64,000 nucleotides of DNA from positions 1,926,609-1,990,608 of the forward strand of contig NZ_CM001024.1 of the NCBI RefSeq assembly GCF_000160775.2, written 5' to 3'. Within the stretch, counting starts at the first letter, position 1; every line of letters starts with the position of its first letter. Positions 8,985 to 18,217 of the stretch are shown piece after piece. The DNA is from Aeromicrobium marinum DSM 15272. Lineage in GTDB: Bacteria; Actinomycetota; Actinomycetes; Propionibacteriales; Nocardioidaceae. The notes beneath the pieces were generated by a model. That model was not told where the DNA came from. It ran no database searches and saw only the letters and a list, made by a program, of their open reading frames with translations. The position numbers and the translations under genes are program-made.

Positions 8985-9046
8985 GGCAGTGACAAGTCCG
9001 GCGGCGCCCGGGACATTCCGTCGGTGGGCCATGTCACGCTGCTGCC

Positions 9047-10222
9047 ATGCAGACCTTCGACGCCGATCGGCGGCGGGCGGGCGTCGGGGTGCTCCACGCA
9101 CTCGCGCCACCGCACCATGCACCCGACGTCGAGACCGCGGCCGCCGCCGTCGTGGCCCTGCACAGCACCGACCCCACCTCCGTCGTCCTGTCGGCCCTGG
9201 CCCGCTGCCCCGACGCCACCGTCGCGGACGTCGAGCACGCCCTGTACGGGTCCCGCTCGATGCTGCGTGTCATGGCGATGCGCCGGACCGTGTTCGTGGC
9301 GCCACGGGCCACGGCCGTGGTCTGCGTCGCAGGGGCCGGCGACGACGTCGCCCGCCGGGAGCGGTCCCGGCTCGAGAAGTCGGTCGTCGAGGCGGGCCTC
9401 GCCGACGACCCGCGCGCCTGGCTCGCCCGGGTCGAGTCGGTCCTGCTGGCGTCCCTCGCCGTCGTGGGCGAGGCCACCAGCGCCGAGCTCGCCGCCACCG
9501 ACCCGTTGCTGGCCTCACGGGTCACCATCGGCACCCCGGCGGCGTCGGCCACCCCCACCGTCACGAGCCGGCTGCTCACGATCCTGGCCGCGGAGGGCCG
9601 GCTGGTCCGTGCCCGGCCACGCGGCACCTGGACGTCGACGCAGTTCCGCTGGACGCTGCTGGACACGTGGTGCGGTCCCGTCGACCTGCCGGGTCCCGAG
9701 GACGCGGCCGTCGCCCTCGCCGACCTGTGGCTGCGGACCCACGGGCCGGCGACCCCCGACGACCTGCAGTGGTGGACCGGCTGGACCAAGACCCGCACCC
9801 GGGCCGCGCTCGCCGGCCTCGAGACCGTCGACGTCGACGTGGAGGGCCGTCCGGGGGTCGCCCTGGCCCACCAGCTGGAGCCCCTCCCGGACCCGGGACC
9901 GTGGACCGCCCTGCTGCCGGCACTCGACCCGTCGGCCATGGGCTGGAAGCACCGCGACTTCGTGCTGGGCCCCCACCGGGCGGCGCTGTACGACCGCAAC
10001 GGCAACGCCGGTCCCACCGTGTGGTGCGACGGTCGCATGGTGGGGGGATGGTCGCAGACTCCTGACGGCGAGGTGGTGCTGCGGCTGCTCGAGCCCGTGA
10101 GCGGGGAGGCGGAGCGTGATCTGGCGGATCGGGCGGCGGCTCTCACGGACCTGCTGGGCGGCGTCCGGCTGGCCGCCCGCGCCCGTGCGTACACCGCGGT
10201 CGAGCTGGAGCTGCGGGGGTGA
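9047..10222 (+). CDS. Winged-helix protein of the AlkZ/YcaQ (HTH_42) family
   Basis: A 391-residue member of the family that includes DNA glycosylases acting on alkylated bases and crosslinks. Three winged-helix segments and the family motifs are apparent, for example LDTWCGP and the [11 protein letters not shown] stretch. At the position where characterised members have a Gln-x-Gln or Gln-x-Asp active-site motif (typically GIQAQDP), this protein has ALHSTDP at residues 37-43. It is therefore either a divergent glycosylase or a family member with another DNA-related role. No operon partner is evident; mdh follows after 82 bp with its own ribosome site. Confidence 0.8.
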   Translation: MQTFDADRRRAGVGVLHALAPPHHAPDVETAAAAVVALHSTDPTSVVLSALARCPDATVADVEHALYGSRSMLRVMAMRRTVFVAPRATAVVCVAGAGDDVARRERSRLEKSVVEAGLADDPRAWLARVESVLLASLAVVGEATSAELAATDPLLASRVTIGTPAASATPTVTSRLLTILAAEGRLVRARPRGTWTSTQFRWTLLDTWCGPVDLPGPEDAAVALADLWLRTHGPATPDDLQWWTGWTKTRTRAALAGLETVDVDVEGRPGVALAHQLEPLPDPGPWTALLPALDPSAMGWKHRDFVLGPHRAALYDRNGNAGPTVWCDGRMVGGWSQTPDGEVVLRLLEPVSGEAERDLADRAAALTDLLGGVRLAARARAYTAVELELRG

Positions 10223-10304
10223 GCCGGCGGGCAGCCGCCCCGGGACCACGCCCGCCCGGGCTGCGCTACGTTGGTCGTGTTGCCCGCGTCACACAGGAGG
10301 ATTC

Positions 10305-11294
10305 GTGAGTTCCAGCCCCGTCAAGGTCGCCGTCACCGGTGCGGCCGGTCAGATCGGTTACAGCCTGCTCTTCCGCATCGCGAGTGGCGCCGTCTACGGC
10401 CCCGACACCCCCGTGCAGCTGCAGCTGCTGGAGATCACCCCGGCGCTCAAGGCGCTCGAGGGTGTCGTGATGGAGCTCGACGACTGTGCGTTCCCGACGC
10501 TCGCGGGTGTCGAGATCGGTGACGACGCCGAGAAGATCTTCGACGGGGTCAACCTGGCACTGCTCGTCGGGGCCCGCCCCCGCGGCCCCGGCATGGAGCG
10601 CGGTGACCTGCTCGAGGCGAACGGCGCCATCTTCACCGCGCAGGGCAAGGCCCTCAACAAGGTCGCGGCCGACGACGTGCGGATCGGCGTCACGGGCAAC
10701 CCCGCCAACACCAACGCGCTGATCGCCCAGCGCAACGCGCCCGACATCCCCGCCGACCGGTTCAGCGCCCTGACCCGCCTCGACCACAACCGGGCCATCA
10801 GTCAGCTGGCGGCACGGACGGGCTCGAGCGTCACCGAGATCGCGCACATGACGATCTGGGGCAACCACTCCGCGACGCAGTACCCCGACCTGTTCCACGC
10901 GACCGTCGGAGGACGCAACGCCGCCGAGGTCGTCGACGACCAGGCCTGGATCGAGAACGACTTCGTCCCCACCGTCGCCAAGCGCGGTGCCGCGATCATC
11001 GAGGCCCGCGGGTCGTCGTCCGCCGCCTCGGCGGCCTCGGCCACGATCGACGCGGCCCGCGACTGGCTGCACGGTTCGGCCGCCGACGACTGGGTCTCGA
11101 TGGCCGTGCAGTCCGACGGGTCGTACGGGATCCCCGAGGGCCTGATCTACTCCTTCCCCGTCACGACGTCGGGCGGCGACTGGTCGATCGTCCAGGGCCT
11201 CGACATCGACGAGTTCAGCCGCGGCCGCATGGACGCCACCGCCGCCGAGCTCATCGAGGAGCGCGACGCCGTGCAGGCTCTCGGCCTCATCTGA
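10305..11294 (+). CDS. mdh: Malate dehydrogenase
   Basis: Interconverts malate and oxaloacetate with NAD in the TCA cycle. The 329 residues match the actinobacterial MDH length. Visible motifs: [19 protein letters not shown] (nucleotide binding), [14 protein letters not shown] (substrate loop Arg), [22 protein letters not shown] (Asp and Arg of the active site) and [15 protein letters not shown] with the catalytic His. GTG was chosen because it follows AGGAGG by four bases; an in-frame start far upstream would overlap the preceding gene. A long hairpin follows the stop by 5 bp. Confidence 0.97.
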   Translation: MSSSPVKVAVTGAAGQIGYSLLFRIASGAVYGPDTPVQLQLLEITPALKALEGVVMELDDCAFPTLAGVEIGDDAEKIFDGVNLALLVGARPRGPGMERGDLLEANGAIFTAQGKALNKVAADDVRIGVTGNPANTNALIAQRNAPDIPADRFSALTRLDHNRAISQLAARTGSSVTEIAHMTIWGNHSATQYPDLFHATVGGRNAAEVVDDQAWIENDFVPTVAKRGAAIIEARGSSSAASAASATIDAARDWLHGSAADDWVSMAVQSDGSYGIPEGLIYSFPVTTSGGDWSIVQGLDIDEFSRGRMDATAAELIEERDAVQALGLI

Positions 11295-11299
11295 GACGT

Positions 11300-11381
11300 T
11301 TCCCAGGAAATCCCCGAAAACTGTCACCTGGCCCCTGTTGCAACCGGGGTGAGGTGACAGTTTTCTGGGTTTTCCTGGGAA
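11300..11381. terminator. Long interrupted hairpin between mdh and DUF3017 (bidirectional terminator?)
   Basis: Outer arms 11300-11310 and 11371-11381 (11 bp perfect), a symmetric 5x5 internal loop, inner arms 11316-11329 and 11352-11365 (14 bp perfect, ending in CTGTCACCT / AGGTGACAG), and a partly paired apical loop. It lies 5 bp after the mdh stop and 12 bp after the end of the convergent gene, so it probably terminates both. Confidence 0.75.
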
Positions 11382-11393
11382 TCAGCGGGCGGG

Positions 11394-11672
11394 TCAGGGC
11401 TGGACCGGCACGACGACCGCGAGAGCGATCAGCGCCACGCCCAGGGTGAGCATCCAGAGGGCGTCGAACGTCCGGCCCCGCACCCGCAGCATGCCGGTGT
11501 GGTTCACCGGCACCACCACGCGCGCCACGGCGCCGAGGCAGAACGCGGTGCCGACCATCGCGGTGCCGAGGCGCCAGTGGTCCAGGGCGACGAGCACCAG
11601 ACCGACCACGACCACGGCCAGCTGGGCGAGGTACAGCTGCGATCCCCTGCTGCGCGGCAGGTGCAGGCTCAT
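11394..11672 (-). CDS. DUF3017 small membrane protein
   Basis: A 92-residue protein with three predicted membrane helices (about residues 14-30, 38-55 and 70-90) and the short conserved linker [17 protein letters not shown] between the last two. It matches the DUF3017 family, which in actinobacteria sits directly after folD. Its ATG overlaps the folD stop as ATGA, so the two are cotranscribed and coupled. Function is unknown; the conserved linkage suggests a role beside one-carbon metabolism or the envelope, but nothing in the sequence proves this. Confidence 0.85.
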   Translation of the reverse strand: MSLHLPRSRGSQLYLAQLAVVVVGLVLVALDHWRLGTAMVGTAFCLGAVARVVVPVNHTGMLRVRGRTFDALWMLTLGVALIALAVVVPVQP

Positions 11673-12523
11673 CGGTGGGCCAGCTCCGTCGCATCGACGA
11701 CGTTCGCGAGCAGCATGGCGCGGGTCATCGGACCCACCCCGCCGGGGTTGGGCGCGACCCAGCCCGCGACCTCCCGGACCCCCGGGGCGAGGTCGCCGAC
11801 GATGCGGTTGTCGTCGTCCCGGCTGACCCCGACGTCGAGCAGCGCGGCACCGGGCTTGACCATCTCCGGGGTGATGATGCCCGGGACGCCCGCGGCGGCG
11901 ATGACGATGTCGGCCCGCGCCACCTCGGCGGCCAGGTCCCGGGTACCGGTGTGGCAGAGCGTCACCGTGGCGTTCTCGCTGCGACGGGTCAGCATCAGAC
12001 CCATGGGACGGCCGACGGTGATGCCGCGCCCGACCACGACGACGTGCGCCCCGGCGATCTCGACCTCGTGGCGACGGAGCAGCTCGATGATGCCGCGCGG
12101 CGTGCACGGCAACGGCGCCGGCGCGCCCAGGACCAGCCACCCGAGGTTGGTCGGGTGCAGTCCGTCGGCATCCTTGGCCGGGTCGATGCGCCCGATCACG
12201 GCGTTCTCGTCCAGCCCGCGGGGCAGCGGCAGCTGCACGATGTAGAGGGTGCACGCCGGGTCGGCGTTGAGCTGGTCGACGGCCGCCTCGACCTCGGCCT
12301 GGGTCGCCGTCGCGGGCAGGTCGATCCGGATCGAGGTGATGCCGATCTCGGCGCAGTCGCGGTGCTTGGCACCGACGTACCACTGGCTGCCCGGGTCGTC
12401 GCCGACCAGGATCGTGCCGAGGCCCGGGACGATGCCCCGTTCCGCGAGCGCGGCCACCCGCACCCTCAGCTCGGACTTGATCGCCGCCGCGGCGGCCTTG
12501 CCATCGAGGATCTGCGCGGTCAC
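11669..12523 (-). CDS. folD: Bifunctional methylenetetrahydrofolate dehydrogenase / cyclohydrolase
   Basis: Converts 5,10-methylene- to 10-formyl-tetrahydrofolate through methenyl-THF, using NADP, feeding purine synthesis and formyl-Met. 284 residues, normal length. The [14 protein letters not shown] segment holds the catalytic Lys; [26 protein letters not shown] is the substrate motif; [17 protein letters not shown] is the NADP site, and [16 protein letters not shown] closes the fold. Start is GTG; no strong ribosome site is seen. Together with purU, purN and purH in this window it covers much of the formyl-THF cycle. Confidence 0.96.
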   Translation of the reverse strand: MTAQILDGKAAAAAIKSELRVRVAALAERGIVPGLGTILVGDDPGSQWYVGAKHRDCAEIGITSIRIDLPATATQAEVEAAVDQLNADPACTLYIVQLPLPRGLDENAVIGRIDPAKDADGLHPTNLGWLVLGAPAPLPCTPRGIIELLRRHEVEIAGAHVVVVGRGITVGRPMGLMLTRRSENATVTLCHTGTRDLAAEVARADIVIAAAGVPGIITPEMVKPGAALLDVGVSRDDDNRIVGDLAPGVREVAGWVAPNPGGVGPMTRAMLLANVVDATELAHR

Positions 12524-12554
12524 GGGTACGAGTGTGGCACGTCGTCACCCGCGC

Positions 12555-14399
12555 TCAGTCGACCACCGGGAGACTCAGCACCGAGGGTGTGACCCGGTTG
12601 GTCTGCACGCCGTAGAAGCCCAGCAGCAGGTCGAGCAGCTTCAGCGGCGGTGGGAGCAGGTGGGTGTCGGCGGTGCCCAGCACGAGGCGGAGCCGGTGCC
12701 CGGCAGGCACCGTGGTGAAGGCCGAACGCAGCTCGACGTCGAAGCGAGTGAGCCGGCCGGGAACGATCGGCTGCTCGGCCTCGCGCGTGTGGGGGTGGTA
12801 CGGCAGCTGGTAGGTGCCGGCCGCGCCCGGCCACGACCTGGCCGGGTCGATGGCGCGGGCGGAGCCCAGCAGCGCGCCGGCGGTGAGATCCGTGACGGTC
12901 CCGTCGGGAGCCACCGACTGCAGGGTCGCCACGAAGATCGCCTCGGGCCGGGTCGACTTCGCCTGCAGTCGCAGCCCGATCGGCCCGGCGATCTGCAGCG
13001 GCTCGCCGAGCGGGGCGGTGTCGAACGAGGCGTCCCCCAGCTGCAGCAGCGCGGGTGGCGGCGCCGAGCTGCACGCCCGGTACACCTCGCGCAGGAGCCC
13101 GGCGGTCCACTGCTGGAGGGATCGTCGACACGCCAGGGAGATCGGTGAGTACGACAGGGTCCGGGACCCGTGGTTCGCACTCGGGAGCTCGGTCGACAGC
13201 ACACCTCCGGGATGGAGGTGGTACGCGGTCGGGGTGGCTTCGGCCAGCGGGAACCGGTCGGCCTCGAAGGCCCCGGCGGTCGAGTCGACCACGTGCAGCG
13301 GGCCGGTCCCCAGCACTCCGGTGTCGACGTCCTTCAGCCACTGGTCGAACCACCGCAGCTGGATCTCGTCGAGGTCCTCCCCACCCGGATTGCCGTGGTC
13401 CCACGGTCCGGTGAGCAGGTGGAAGCGGGGGTCGACCGGCTGGTCGGCCGACATGGGCTCCCACACCGAACGCCCCACCGAGGCGTTCTGCAGGCCGCTG
13501 AACAGCAGAGGTTCGCCGCGTTGGAACACGTCGTACTGGCCGCCCACAAGGAACGTCGGCACGTCGTTGTCCACGATCTGCTGCAGCACCCGTTGCGGGG
13601 CCCGCTCCTGCCAGTACGCGCTGTCGTACACCCGACCCGTCTGGGCGAGCACGTCCAGACCGGTCTGCAGCTCGAACGGAATCCCGGCGAGGCCGTGCTC
13701 GAGGCTCAACCGCAACGCATCGACGGGGACGGTCGGGCGCTCGGCCGCCGGGGTGAGGGTACGGAGGCCGAAGTACGCGGCGATCAGTCCGAGACTCGAC
13801 ACCATGTTCACCACCCCGCCGGCCACGAACAGGTCGCGGTAGGGATCCGAGGCGGAGACGATCGGGAGGATCGCCTTCAGGGGAGAACCGGGACCGACCG
13901 CGGCCGCCGTGAACAGCTGGTCGATCCCGAGGTACGAGCCGCCGAGCAGGCCGACCTCCCCCGTGCTGCCCGGCAGGCGCGCAGCCCACTCGACCAGCTC
14001 CGCGCCGTCCTCCGCCTCCTGGCGGCCGAACAGCTGGGACGTGCCCTCCGAGCCGCCCGTCCCGGCCACGTCGACGATGACCCCGATGTAGCCCCGCTCG
14101 ATCAGGTACGGGTTGACCGCGCCGATGCCGGTGTTGCCGACCGACTTGCCGTAGGGGGTCTGGACGAGGATGACCGGGAACGGGCCGTCGGCGGGTGTCG
14201 TGGTCCCGGGCAGGACGGGCCGGTGCACGGCCGCCCGCAGCACCCGGCCGTCGGCCATCGTCACGGGCACGTCGCTCTCGGTCACGGCCACGTCGTAGAG
14301 CGCCGGGCCGGGCTCCCACCCCGCGGCGGCGGCCGGACCGGCGGGCACCACGGCGAACAACGGACCCAGCAACAACAGACCCAGCAGCGTCCGGCGCAT
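12555..14399 (-). CDS. Secreted CocE/NonD-type alpha/beta hydrolase (X-Pro dipeptidyl-peptidase family)
   Basis: A 614-residue exported serine hydrolase. It starts with a signal peptide (MRRTLLGLLLLGPLFAVVPAGPAAAA). The catalytic domain shows GGSYLG (nucleophile Ser), YDVFQRGE (acid) and GPWDHGN (His), followed by the beta-jelly-roll C-terminal domain typical of X-Pro dipeptidyl-peptidases and cocaine esterase. The ATG follows GTGGAGATTCT; a start 30 bp upstream would place charged residues before the signal and was rejected. It is divergent from a TetR gene across a 75-bp region, so that repressor is a likely controller. Ester versus peptide substrate cannot be decided. Confidence 0.87.
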   Translation of the reverse strand: MRRTLLGLLLLGPLFAVVPAGPAAAAGWEPGPALYDVAVTESDVPVTMADGRVLRAAVHRPVLPGTTTPADGPFPVILVQTPYGKSVGNTGIGAVNPYLIERGYIGVIVDVAGTGGSEGTSQLFGRQEAEDGAELVEWAARLPGSTGEVGLLGGSYLGIDQLFTAAAVGPGSPLKAILPIVSASDPYRDLFVAGGVVNMVSSLGLIAAYFGLRTLTPAAERPTVPVDALRLSLEHGLAGIPFELQTGLDVLAQTGRVYDSAYWQERAPQRVLQQIVDNDVPTFLVGGQYDVFQRGEPLLFSGLQNASVGRSVWEPMSADQPVDPRFHLLTGPWDHGNPGGEDLDEIQLRWFDQWLKDVDTGVLGTGPLHVVDSTAGAFEADRFPLAEATPTAYHLHPGGVLSTELPSANHGSRTLSYSPISLACRRSLQQWTAGLLREVYRACSSAPPPALLQLGDASFDTAPLGEPLQIAGPIGLRLQAKSTRPEAIFVATLQSVAPDGTVTDLTAGALLGSARAIDPARSWPGAAGTYQLPYHPHTREAEQPIVPGRLTRFDVELRSAFTTVPAGHRLRLVLGTADTHLLPPPLKLLDLLLGFYGVQTNRVTPSVLSLPVVD

Positions 14400-14474
14400 A
14401 GAATCTCCACGGGGATCGGGACGTACCACTCGAAGTAATTGAGACGAACGTACGAAATGAACGAGGGAGTGTCA

Positions 14475-15092
14475 ATGGTCAGCCGGGCCCAGCTGAGCCA
14501 GGAGCGCAGTCGGCAGCGGCGTGACGCGCTGCTCGCCGCCGCCATCGAGCTGTTCGCCGAGGGCGGCTCCCGCCTCGTGACCCACCGGGCCGTCGCCGCC
14601 CGCGCCGGGGTGGCGCCGGCCACCACCACCTACTACTTCGCCTCGATCGACGACCTGATCCGTGAGGCTCTCGCCGCCCACGTGCAGCAGTGGATCGACG
14701 ACCTGCGCGGCTTCACCGTCGCCGACCTCGGCGCCGCCGTGCCCACCGAGACCGCCGCCGGCTGGGTCGAGATGATCTTCGCCGCCCGCGGCCCGGAGGT
14801 CGCGGCGGTCGAGCTGTCGATCTACCTGGCGGCCGCCCGCGATCCGCAGCTGCGTGACGTCGCCGGCGAGGCCCTGCGGTCGCTCGAGCAGCTGGCCGCC
14901 GACGTCCTGCGCCACATCGGCGTCGAGGACTCGCGCGAGCTGGTCGCCGCGATCATCGCCCTGATCGCCGGCACCGCGCTGCGCCGGCAGTCCGGGCAGT
15001 ACTCCGAGTCGGAGGAGGCCCTGATGCTGACCACCGCCGTGCGCCACCTGGTGCGGGCCCACGCCGCGCCCGGCGGGTCGGCCGCCTCCTAG
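14475..15092 (+). CDS. TetR-family transcriptional regulator
   Basis: A 205-residue one-component repressor. The N-terminal helix-turn-helix is RRDALLAAAIELFAEGGSRL then VTHRAVAARAGVAPATTTYYFASIDDLI (residues about 12-60); the C-terminal ligand domain is unremarkable. The ATG at 14475 follows GAGGGAG by five bases, better than the in-frame ATG at 14457. The 75-bp divergent spacer toward the CocE-type hydrolase contains two copies of ACGTAC (14421-14426 and 14448-14453), which may be half-sites. Its stop overlaps the stop of the convergent EamA gene. Confidence 0.9.
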   Translation: MVSRAQLSQERSRQRRDALLAAAIELFAEGGSRLVTHRAVAARAGVAPATTTYYFASIDDLIREALAAHVQQWIDDLRGFTVADLGAAVPTETAAGWVEMIFAARGPEVAAVELSIYLAAARDPQLRDVAGEALRSLEQLAADVLRHIGVEDSRELVAAIIALIAGTALRRQSGQYSESEEALMLTTAVRHLVRAHAAPGGSAAS

Positions 15093-16000
15093 GTCGGGGG
15101 CAACGGGTCGGCCGTCGGTCGGCCCTCCAGCGCCAGCCACACGACGGCACCCAGCACCAGGGCTGCGCCGACGGCCTGCACACCGGTCAGCGACTCGTCG
15201 AGCAGCCACGTCGCGAGGCCGACCGTCACCACCGGCTCCAGGGTCGACAGCACCGACGCCGACGTCGGGCCCAGCAGGGCCAGTCCCGCGAAGAAGGTCA
15301 GGATGGCGACGACCGTCCCGATCAGGGCGATGGCCACCAACGACCCCCACCCCGCCGCGGTCGCGGGGAACGACGGTGACCGGCCGGCCGCGACGAGCAC
15401 CAGCACGATGCCGCCGCCGACGCACGAGGCAGCCGCACAGACCACGGTCGACACCGTCAGCGCGTCGAGGTCACGGGTGACGACCGAGCCGATCGTGATG
15501 TAGAGCGAGTAGATGACGGCGGCCCCCACCCCGAGCGCGATGCCCAGCGGGCGCCCCGACCCACCGCCGACGACCAGGAAGGTGCCGCACAGGGCCAGTC
15601 CGAGCGCCAGAGCGGTCACCAGGCCGATCCGTTCACGCAGGAACACCGCCGCCAGGACGGCGACGAACGCGGGGAACAGGTAGAGCAGCAGCGCCACGAG
15701 GCTCGCCTGGGCGTACTCGAGCGCCAGGAAGAAGCAGTAGGCCTGGCCGATGTAGCCGATCCCGCCCAGGGCCGCGACCGGCCAGATCCGGTGCCACGGC
15801 GGCCGCACCAGTCCGAGCCGACCACGGACGACGGCCAGCACCACGGCCAGCACGGCCGCGGCGACGGAGAACCGGACCAGGATCAGCGCCGGGGTGTCCG
15901 CCCCGTCCCGTTGCGCCCAGACGCCGAAGATCGCCATCGACCCGAACGCGACGGCCGAGACCGCCACGAGCAGCGCCCCGAGCAGACGGCGGTCCGTCAT
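15089..16000 (-). CDS. EamA-family membrane transporter (DMT superfamily)
   Basis: A 303-residue permease with ten membrane helices arranged as two EamA repeats. The conserved end of each repeat is visible: ALEYAQASLVALLLYLFPAF in the first and LALLGPTSASVLSTLEPVVT in the second. Such proteins export amino acids or other small metabolites; the substrate is unknown. ATG at 16000 was preferred to a GTG nine bases upstream. Convergent with TetR at its 3' end, and it follows purH on the same strand with a 28-bp gap. Confidence 0.88.
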   Translation of the reverse strand: MTDRRLLGALLVAVSAVAFGSMAIFGVWAQRDGADTPALILVRFSVAAAVLAVVLAVVRGRLGLVRPPWHRIWPVAALGGIGYIGQAYCFFLALEYAQASLVALLLYLFPAFVAVLAAVFLRERIGLVTALALGLALCGTFLVVGGGSGRPLGIALGVGAAVIYSLYITIGSVVTRDLDALTVSTVVCAAASCVGGGIVLVLVAAGRSPSFPATAAGWGSLVAIALIGTVVAILTFFAGLALLGPTSASVLSTLEPVVTVGLATWLLDESLTGVQAVGAALVLGAVVWLALEGRPTADPLPPT

Positions 16001-16028
16001 GACCGGCACAGCAGACCGCCCACCGGTG

Positions 16029-17591
16029 TCAGTGGAAGAAGTGTCGGGTGCCGGTGACGTACATCGTGACGCCGGCCGCCTGGGCCGCGGCGACGGTCTC
16101 GTCGTCGCGGACCGACCCGCCCGGCTGCACGATGGCCCGCACCCCGGCGTCGATCAGGATCGCCGGGCCGTCGGCGAAGGGGAAGAACGCGTCGGAGGCC
16201 GCCACGGAGCCCCGGGCCCGGCCGGCGCCGGCCCGCTGGACCGCGAGGTGGCAGGAGTCGACGCGGTTGACCTGACCCATGCCGATGCCCACCGAGGCAC
16301 CATCGGCGGCGAGCAGGATCGCGTTGGACTTGGCCGCGCGCACGGCGGTCCAGGCGAAGGCGAGGTCGGCGAGTGTCGCGGCGTCGGCCGGCTCCCCCGC
16401 GACCAGCGTCCAGCTCGCCGGGTCGTCGCCCGGCGCGTCGACGTGGTCGACCTGCTGGACCAGCTCCCCACCGGAGATCGGCCGCACCTCCCGCGCCGGG
16501 GGGTCCTGGTCGGCGGCGCAGCGCAGGATGCGGATGTTCTTCTTGCGCTGCAGCACCTCCACCGCACCCGGCTCGTAGTCCGGCGCCACGATGACCTCGG
16601 TGAAGACCTCGGCGACCTGCTCGGCCATCGCGACCGAGACCGGCCGGTTGGCCGCGATGACTCCGCCGAAGGCCGAGACGGGGTCGCACGCGTGGGCCCG
16701 CGCGTGCGCCTCCGCGACGTCGGACCCGACCGCGATGCCGCAGGGGTTGGCGTGCTTGATGATCGCGACGGCCGGTCGCGAGAAGTCGGCGGCGGCGCGG
16801 CGGGCGGCGTCGGTGTCGACGTAGTTGTTGTACGACATCTCCTTGCCGTGCAGCTGCTCGGCATCGGCGAGACCCCCGGTGCCGTCGGAGTACAGCGCGG
16901 CCTGCTGGTGCGGGTTCTCGCCGTAGCGCAGCACCTGGGCGAGCGCCGAGGTGGACCCGCCGAACTCCGGCCAGGCGTCGCCGTCCGCTCGCGTGTAGTC
17001 GCCGGCGAACCACGAGGCGACGGCGACGTCGTAGGCGGCCGTGTGGGCGAAGGCCCGCGCCGCGAGCCGCTTACGTGCGTCGAGGGTGAACCCGCCGGAA
17101 CCGAGCGCCTCCCGGACCTCCTCGTAGGAGTCCGGCGACACGACCACGGCCACGGTGGGGTGGTTCTTCGCCGCGGCACGGACCATCGACGGCCCACCGA
17201 CGTCGATCTGTTCGACACACTCGTCGTCGCTCGCGCCGGACGCGACCGTCTCGGCGAACGGGTAGAGGTTGACGACCACCAGGTCGAAGGGTGCGATGTC
17301 CAGGTCGGCCAGCTGCTGCCGGTGCGAGTCCAGACGGGAGTCGGCCAGGATCCCGGCGTGGACCCGCGGGTGCAGGGTCTTCACCCGGCCGTCGAGGCAC
17401 TCCGGGAAGCCCGTCAGCTCCTCGACCGGGGTCACCGGCACCCCGGCGGACTCGATCACCTTCGCCGTCGAACCGGTCGACACGATCGCCACCCCCGCGG
17501 CGTGGAGGTCGAGCGCGAGCTGGTCGAGCCCGGTCTTGTCGTAGACCGAGACGAGGGCTCGGCGCAGGGGACGGCTGTCGGGGGTGGTCAT
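16029..17591 (-). CDS. purH: Bifunctional AICAR transformylase / IMP cyclohydrolase
   Basis: Carries out the last two steps of IMP synthesis, using 10-formyl-THF. 520 residues, family length. N-terminal cyclohydrolase domain ([20 protein letters not shown], then [18 protein letters not shown]) and C-terminal transformylase domain ([27 protein letters not shown] with the catalytic Lys-His, [12 protein letters not shown], and [19 protein letters not shown]). The ATG overlaps the purN stop as ATGA; upstream in-frame codons lie inside purN and were discarded. Ends with TGTRHFFH. Confidence 0.97.
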   Translation of the reverse strand: MTTPDSRPLRRALVSVYDKTGLDQLALDLHAAGVAIVSTGSTAKVIESAGVPVTPVEELTGFPECLDGRVKTLHPRVHAGILADSRLDSHRQQLADLDIAPFDLVVVNLYPFAETVASGASDDECVEQIDVGGPSMVRAAAKNHPTVAVVVSPDSYEEVREALGSGGFTLDARKRLAARAFAHTAAYDVAVASWFAGDYTRADGDAWPEFGGSTSALAQVLRYGENPHQQAALYSDGTGGLADAEQLHGKEMSYNNYVDTDAARRAAADFSRPAVAIIKHANPCGIAVGSDVAEAHARAHACDPVSAFGGVIAANRPVSVAMAEQVAEVFTEVIVAPDYEPGAVEVLQRKKNIRILRCAADQDPPAREVRPISGGELVQQVDHVDAPGDDPASWTLVAGEPADAATLADLAFAWTAVRAAKSNAILLAADGASVGIGMGQVNRVDSCHLAVQRAGAGRARGSVAASDAFFPFADGPAILIDAGVRAIVQPGGSVRDDETVAAAQAAGVTMYVTGTRHFFH

Positions 17592-18217
17592 ACGGCGGCT
17601 CCGAAGGTGATGGTGCGGTCGGTGATCGTGTAGGGCTCTCGGGCCATCCGGCCCACCCACTCGACGAGCATGCTGCGCTCGCTGGTCCTGATGCGGTCGT
17701 GCAGGGTCCGCTCGTCGTCGCCCGGCAGCACGGGCACGGCCACCTGGGCGACGATCGGGCCGGTGTCGACCCCGGCGTCGACCACGAACAGGGTCGCGCC
17801 GGTGACCTTGACCCCGTGGGCGAGCGCGTCGCGGGGGCCGTGCATGCCGGGGAACGCCGGCAGCAGCGCCGGGTGGGTGTTGACGGTGCGGCCGCCGAAC
17901 CGTGCGAGGAAGGCCGGACCGGCCAGCTTCATGAAGCCGGCGAGGACCACGAGGTCGGGTCGGTGCGCAGCGACCTCCGAGGCCAGCGCTGCGTCCCAGG
18001 CGTCGCGGCCGTCGAAGTCGGCGGTCGGCAGGACGAAGGTGTCGATCCCGTGCCGCTCGGCCCGCTCGAGTCCCTCGATCCCGTGGCGGTCGGACCCGAC
18101 GGCCGCGACCCGTGCGCCGTAGTCGGGATCGGCGGCGGCATCGATCAGCGCCTGCAGGTTGGTGCCGCTGCCCGACACCAGCACGACCAGACGTGAGGGT
18201 TCAACGCGGCTCGGCAC
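17588..18217 (-). CDS. purN: Phosphoribosylglycinamide formyltransferase
   Basis: Transfers a formyl group from 10-formyl-THF to GAR in purine synthesis. About 209 residues. Visible: [16 protein letters not shown] (phosphate loop), [17 protein letters not shown] with the catalytic Asn and His, and [10 protein letters not shown] with the catalytic Asp. A -10 box TATCGT at 18225-18230 ends 7 bases before the GTG at 18217, which favours that start over the GTG at 18226 that overlaps the box; the difference is three residues. The upstream membrane-protein gene ends inside this promoter region. Confidence 0.95.
   Translation of the reverse strand: MPSRVEPSRLVVLVSGSGTNLQALIDAAADPDYGARVAAVGSDRHGIEGLERAERHGIDTFVLPTADFDGRDAWDAALASEVAAHRPDLVVLAGFMKLAGPAFLARFGGRTVNTHPALLPAFPGMHGPRDALAHGVKVTGATLFVVDAGVDTGPIVAQVAVPVLPGDDERTLHDRIRTSERSMLVEWVGRMAREPYTITDRTITFGAAV

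Noticed and set aside
8985..9122. Longer N-terminus for the MFS exporter
   Set aside because: The extra residues are Arg-rich without similarity to the family and would overlap the divergent gene at 9047.
14400..14474. Imperfect palindrome in the CocE/TetR divergent spacer
   Set aside because: The central CTCGAAG/AATTGAG pairing matches at only four of seven positions; only the ACGTAC pair was mentioned, as weak evidence.
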